DNA from: Mycolicibacterium iranicum | Lineage (GTDB): Bacteria > Actinomycetota > Actinomycetes > Mycobacteriales > Mycobacteriaceae | DNA length: 64,000 nucleotides | Reading direction: 5' to 3' | NCBI RefSeq assembly: GCF_014190915.1 | Contig: NZ_JACHVU010000004.1 | Span: forward strand, 1-64,000 | Shown: piece after piece, positions 61,370 through 64,000 of the stretch | Position numbering within the stretch: position 1 is the stretch's first letter | Layout: the number at the start of each line of letters is the position of its first letter | Program-made: the position numbers and the translations under genes | The notes under the pieces: generated by a model | Databases searched by the model: none | What the model was told of the DNA's origin: nothing | Seen by the model: only the letters and a program-made list of their open reading frames with translations

Positions 61370-63550
61370 TCAGAGTTTGGCGAGGTCGGTCTTCATCAGC
61401 ATGACGTTGTACTCCGACCACAGCGACAGGTTCCAGTACAGTTCGGGCCCCGTGCCCTGCGTCGCCGGCGACCACGGGTGCAGCATCGGCGCATAGATGC
61501 CGCCCGTCTGCTGACGCATCAGCACCGTCGCGTCCGACCAGGTGCCCTCGGGCGTATCGGCGGTGCGCATGACGATGTTGTTGGACTGATCGCCGTACAG
61601 CACGATGTACTTGCCGAGGTATTCGTTGTACTGCACCGACATCTCGCTGACGGTGTAGCCCGGCTTGGTGAAGCCCAGGAAGCCGCCGGACTTGCCGATG
61701 ATCGCCGACGCCGATGACGGGCTGCCCTTGACCCACTTCGCCTGCGTGTTGCCGAACCAGCCCGACGACGCCTTCTTGTAGTACTCGTACTTCGAGACGT
61801 CGAGGATGTCCTCCGGTGCGACGCGCGCCAGATACGCCGCGCCCTGCCGTCCGTTGGGAGTGCCGTAGACGTAGACGTAGCCGTCGTCGCCCTTGACGAA
61901 GGCCGACTGCTGGAAGTTGCGGTTGGCGCTGAGGAACGAGTTGTATCGCACGGATTGCGGTGCGACGGTGAAGTTCTCGCCGTTGTCGGTCGAATACGCG
62001 ATGGCCGAGTAGTTGGTGTTCCACCGGCCGGCCTGGCCCCACTTCGACACCGACATGAAGCTCACGTACTGGATGGTGCCGAACGGGGTCTCCTCGGTGA
62101 CCTCGGTGGGCACCGAGACGCCGGCGGTCGGGATGAGGGTCACCGAATTGGGGGCCCACGAAGGCCGGTTGATGATCGGCCGGGCCTGATACTTCTGCGA
62201 CAGCGGGGCTCCGCCGAACATGTTGCCGTTGAACCATTCCCCGTTGGGGATGTCCATGCCGTCGGACAGATCGGTGTCGGAACTGCGGAACAGCGTGTTG
62301 TAGATCCACCTTCCGGTCATCCCCGGGGAGCCGAAGGTGTCGCCGACGGCGATGAGCACCTGGTGTTCGTTGATGTCGGGTGTGGACGGGTCGTCGACCA
62401 TCCCGTTGTCCCACATCACGCCGACGTCCGTGCCGTACACCTGGTAGCGGGCCAGGGTGTTGGCCAGCAGCGGATTGTTCTTGTAGACGTTGGGACCCGT
62501 CACCCAGCTCACGAAGTTCGTCGACGGGCTGACCTGCGGATTGAGCCACGGCGAGTACGAGGGGACCAGTGCCGCCGTGGTGGTCGCGCCCTCGGCCAGA
62601 GCCAGGCTCGTCGAGGCGATCGCACTGCTGCGCGGCGCATTCGAGGTGGTGCGGGCGGCGAACAGGTTGTCGAGCTCGCGGCGAGCGAACGACATCAACG
62701 CCCACAGGAACGGAGGCTGCGGCGCGTCACCGGGGTCGGCGTCGGCACGCTGGCGGGCCCAGTCGATCATGCTGTTGACCACGTTGACCACCGCGGTGAT
62801 CAGGGTGGGCCGCTTCGTCACCGCGTCGTCCTGCCCGGGGGTCAGGAGTGCGGCCGTCGTCTGCGAGCTCTTCTGCGTGAGAGTGGACGCGTTGGCGAAC
62901 ACCGCGACCTTCGTCAGCTCCTGCGGCGGCGCGCCGGGGTCGTCGGACTTCGGCTGCGTGGTCACCCCGGTCGGCGCCTCGGTGTCGGTGTCCGCGTCTT
63001 CGACGGCGTTGGCATCGGTGTCTTCGGTGTCTTCGGTGGCGCCGGTCGCCTCGGGTTCGGTCTCGCCGGACGTGGCGTCGGACGCCGGTGGGGTCCCGGC
63101 ATCGCCTCGGTCCTCGGAATCGTCCTCACCGACGGCGGGCTCGGGTTCCGGGTCGCCGGCGGGCGCGGGGTCCACCTCGTCGGTGGGGGTCTCCGCCACC
63201 GGGGTCTCCTCGTCCGGCGTTTCCTCGTCGGGGGTCTCTGCGTCGGGGGTCTCTGTATCGGGGGTCTCTGCGTCGGTTTCGTCGTCGGTTGCTTCGTCGG
63301 CCGCGTCGTCGGCAGCGTCGTCGGCGGCGGTGGCGGCAGCGTCGTCGGCCGGGGCGTCCCGTCCCGGGGAGTCCACCGAGGCAGAACGGTCCGTCGATTC
63401 GCTGGGGGACGTTGCTGAGGTCGACGAGGTCGAGGTTCCGGAGTCGGCCACGTCCGCCGATGCGACACCCTGCCCTGCAAACACTGCTGATCCGACGCCC
63501 AGCGCGACGGCCAAGCCGCCGACTCGACCGACGTACGCTGCGGCACCCAT
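61370..63550 (-). CDS. Secreted DUF4185-type protein with acidic repeat region
   Basis: From ATG 63550, with GAGGGG before it, the protein has 726 residues; a TTG four codons upstream is less likely. The signal peptide ends near GVASA (about residue 32). Residues about 35-200 are rich in Asp, Glu, Thr and Pro with ETPDE-type repeats. Residues about 330-726 form a beta-propeller-like domain (TDVGVMWDNGMV, GDTFGSPGMTGRWIYNTLF, YAPMLHPWS) seen in mycobacterial DUF4185 proteins. Function is unknown; it is probably a cell-wall or exported protein. Confidence 0.85.
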   Translation of the reverse strand: MGAAAYVGRVGGLAVALGVGSAVFAGQGVASADVADSGTSTSSTSATSPSESTDRSASVDSPGRDAPADDAAATAADDAADDAADEATDDETDAETPDTETPDAETPDEETPDEETPVAETPTDEVDPAPAGDPEPEPAVGEDDSEDRGDAGTPPASDATSGETEPEATGATEDTEDTDANAVEDADTDTEAPTGVTTQPKSDDPGAPPQELTKVAVFANASTLTQKSSQTTAALLTPGQDDAVTKRPTLITAVVNVVNSMIDWARQRADADPGDAPQPPFLWALMSFARRELDNLFAARTTSNAPRSSAIASTSLALAEGATTTAALVPSYSPWLNPQVSPSTNFVSWVTGPNVYKNNPLLANTLARYQVYGTDVGVMWDNGMVDDPSTPDINEHQVLIAVGDTFGSPGMTGRWIYNTLFRSSDTDLSDGMDIPNGEWFNGNMFGGAPLSQKYQARPIINRPSWAPNSVTLIPTAGVSVPTEVTEETPFGTIQYVSFMSVSKWGQAGRWNTNYSAIAYSTDNGENFTVAPQSVRYNSFLSANRNFQQSAFVKGDDGYVYVYGTPNGRQGAAYLARVAPEDILDVSKYEYYKKASSGWFGNTQAKWVKGSPSSASAIIGKSGGFLGFTKPGYTVSEMSVQYNEYLGKYIVLYGDQSNNIVMRTADTPEGTWSDATVLMRQQTGGIYAPMLHPWSPATQGTGPELYWNLSLWSEYNVMLMKTDLAKL
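63186..63275 (-). repeat. Six tandem 15-base repeats in the DUF4185 gene
   Basis: Units at 63186, 63201, 63216, 63231, 63246 and 63261 each have the form GGGGTCTCTGCGTCG with small changes. On the coding strand each gives ETPxx (ETPDA, ETPDE, ETPVA). They lie in the low-complexity segment, where copy number could vary between strains. Confidence 0.8.
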
Positions 63551-63938
63551 GAAACCCCTCAATCCGACCGTGACCTGCCCCCGACGTCTGGACCATTGAA
63601 TCGCATCGTGGAGGGGGCGGCGAGCAAAAGGATATATCGCCGGATTCGCCGTTTTGTTACCGACAGCATGCGGCTTTCGATCTCGGTGCCATGGGTGAGC
63701 GTGCGGCTGGCAAACATCTACGGCATCCGTGGTGCCGACTCGCCAGCGCCTTCGGTTTCAGAACACCGCCCTCGGCAACGAGGTCGCGAAGGCTTCACAC
63801 CCGTCGCCGACGGCTCTGGCAACAGGATGCACACGATTGGGCGTCAACTCGGACTCGGGCCGGCGAGCGAAGGCGTCGACAGGGCGCGGCCGTGGGCGCG
63901 CCGGACCGGCCGTCGCTCTCGCGAGAATTTGCGCCCCG
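63551..63938. other. 388-base region without a clear gene
   Basis: The left part (63600-63660) is AT-richer than the rest of the window and holds ATATAT and a TTTTG stretch, so it probably contains the promoter of the DUF4185 gene. The right part is unremarkable. An Arg-rich plus-strand frame at 63691-63954 has no family features and is not called. Confidence 0.6.
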
Positions 63939-64000
63939 CTACGGCGCGACGTAGTAGGTGGTGTTGCCGACCCTCGCCCGGATCTGCGCCGTGGCGAGGT
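63939..64000 (-). CDS. C-terminal end of an unidentified protein
   Basis: On the minus strand a frame enters from the right edge and stops with TAG at 63939-63941. It encodes 19 residues, LATAQIRARVGNTTYYVAP. All codon third positions are G or C, as in real genes here. I cannot name the protein. Confidence 0.5.
   Translation of the reverse strand, partial: LATAQIRARVGNTTYYVAP

Noticed and set aside
63691-63954. Arg-rich 87-residue plus-strand ORF
   Set aside because: No ribosome site and no recognisable domain. It also overlaps a better minus-strand gene end with consistent codon use.

Overview
The window is high-GC DNA from a mycobacterium, most likely a rapidly growing Mycolicibacterium-type species. 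Codon third positions are almost all G/C. GTG and TTG starts and 1-4 base stop/start overlaps are common. The gene order follows, from memory, the sterol catabolism region of Mycobacterium tuberculosis (roughly Rv3534c down to Rv3489). The PE/PPE genes of that region are absent and several extra cassettes are present. No insertion sequence, rRNA, tRNA or CRISPR array was seen.

Layout. 0-1.3 kb: end of hsaG and all of hsaF, the last steps of ring A/B degradation. 1.4-5.0 kb: hemolysin III-like membrane protein, a RecQ-type helicase fused to a phosphoribosyltransferase-like tail, and a secreted haem-binding-type protein followed by a strong terminator. 5.0-9.7 kb: an accessory cassette of TetR regulator with two matching operators, an unknown protein, an SDR, a cytochrome P450 and a convergent IclR regulator. 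9.7-39.7 kb: the sterol cluster. It holds the Rv3531c-type/SDR/sulfotransferase operon, kshA with a small Cys/His-rich partner, an MFS pump with its TetR, ltp3/ltp4 with a tandem OB-fold protein, two F420-type oxidoreductases, cyp142, echA19, fadD19 and ilvX. It also holds a long minus-strand operon fadE26-fadE27-fadD17 extended by a second FadD, a KstD-like flavoprotein and a second KshA, and then fdxD and hsd4A. 40.0-50.5 kb: the complete mce4 sterol importer operon (yrbE4AB, mce4A-F and two associated membrane proteins). 50.4-52.1 kb: otsA and a 55-residue upstream gene. 52.2-54.0 kb: an enoyl-CoA hydratase family gene and an SDR. 54.1-60.6 kb: a molybdenum hydroxylase operon (XdhC, large, SRPBCC, FAD and 2Fe-2S subunits, plus a hydroxyisobutyrate-dehydrogenase-like enzyme). 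60.7-64 kb: a VanX-type dipeptidase, a secreted DUF4185-type protein with an acidic repeat, and the tail of another gene.

How it works together. Mce4 imports sterol. CYP142 oxidises the side-chain end and FadD19/FadD17 activate it to CoA. FadE26/27, EchA19, Hsd4A and Ltp3/Ltp4 shorten it, KshA opens the ring system with KstD-type enzymes, and HsaF/HsaG finish the ring fragment. At least eight palindromes matching TnnAACnnGTTnnA (the KstR operator) lie in front of these operons, and a ninth, degenerate copy precedes the decarboxylase-like gene. Several overlap a -35/-10 promoter whose start point falls on or next to the start codon.

Most notable for follow-up: the KstR-box-in-spacer promoter architecture, the ring-cleaving enzyme pair appended to the side-chain operon, the Cys/His-rich KshA neighbour, the thiolase-fold/OB-fold set that lacks its usual cysteines, the RecQ-phosphoribosyltransferase fusion, the tandem TetR operators, and a molybdenum hydroxylase with an AYRGPW active-site loop.
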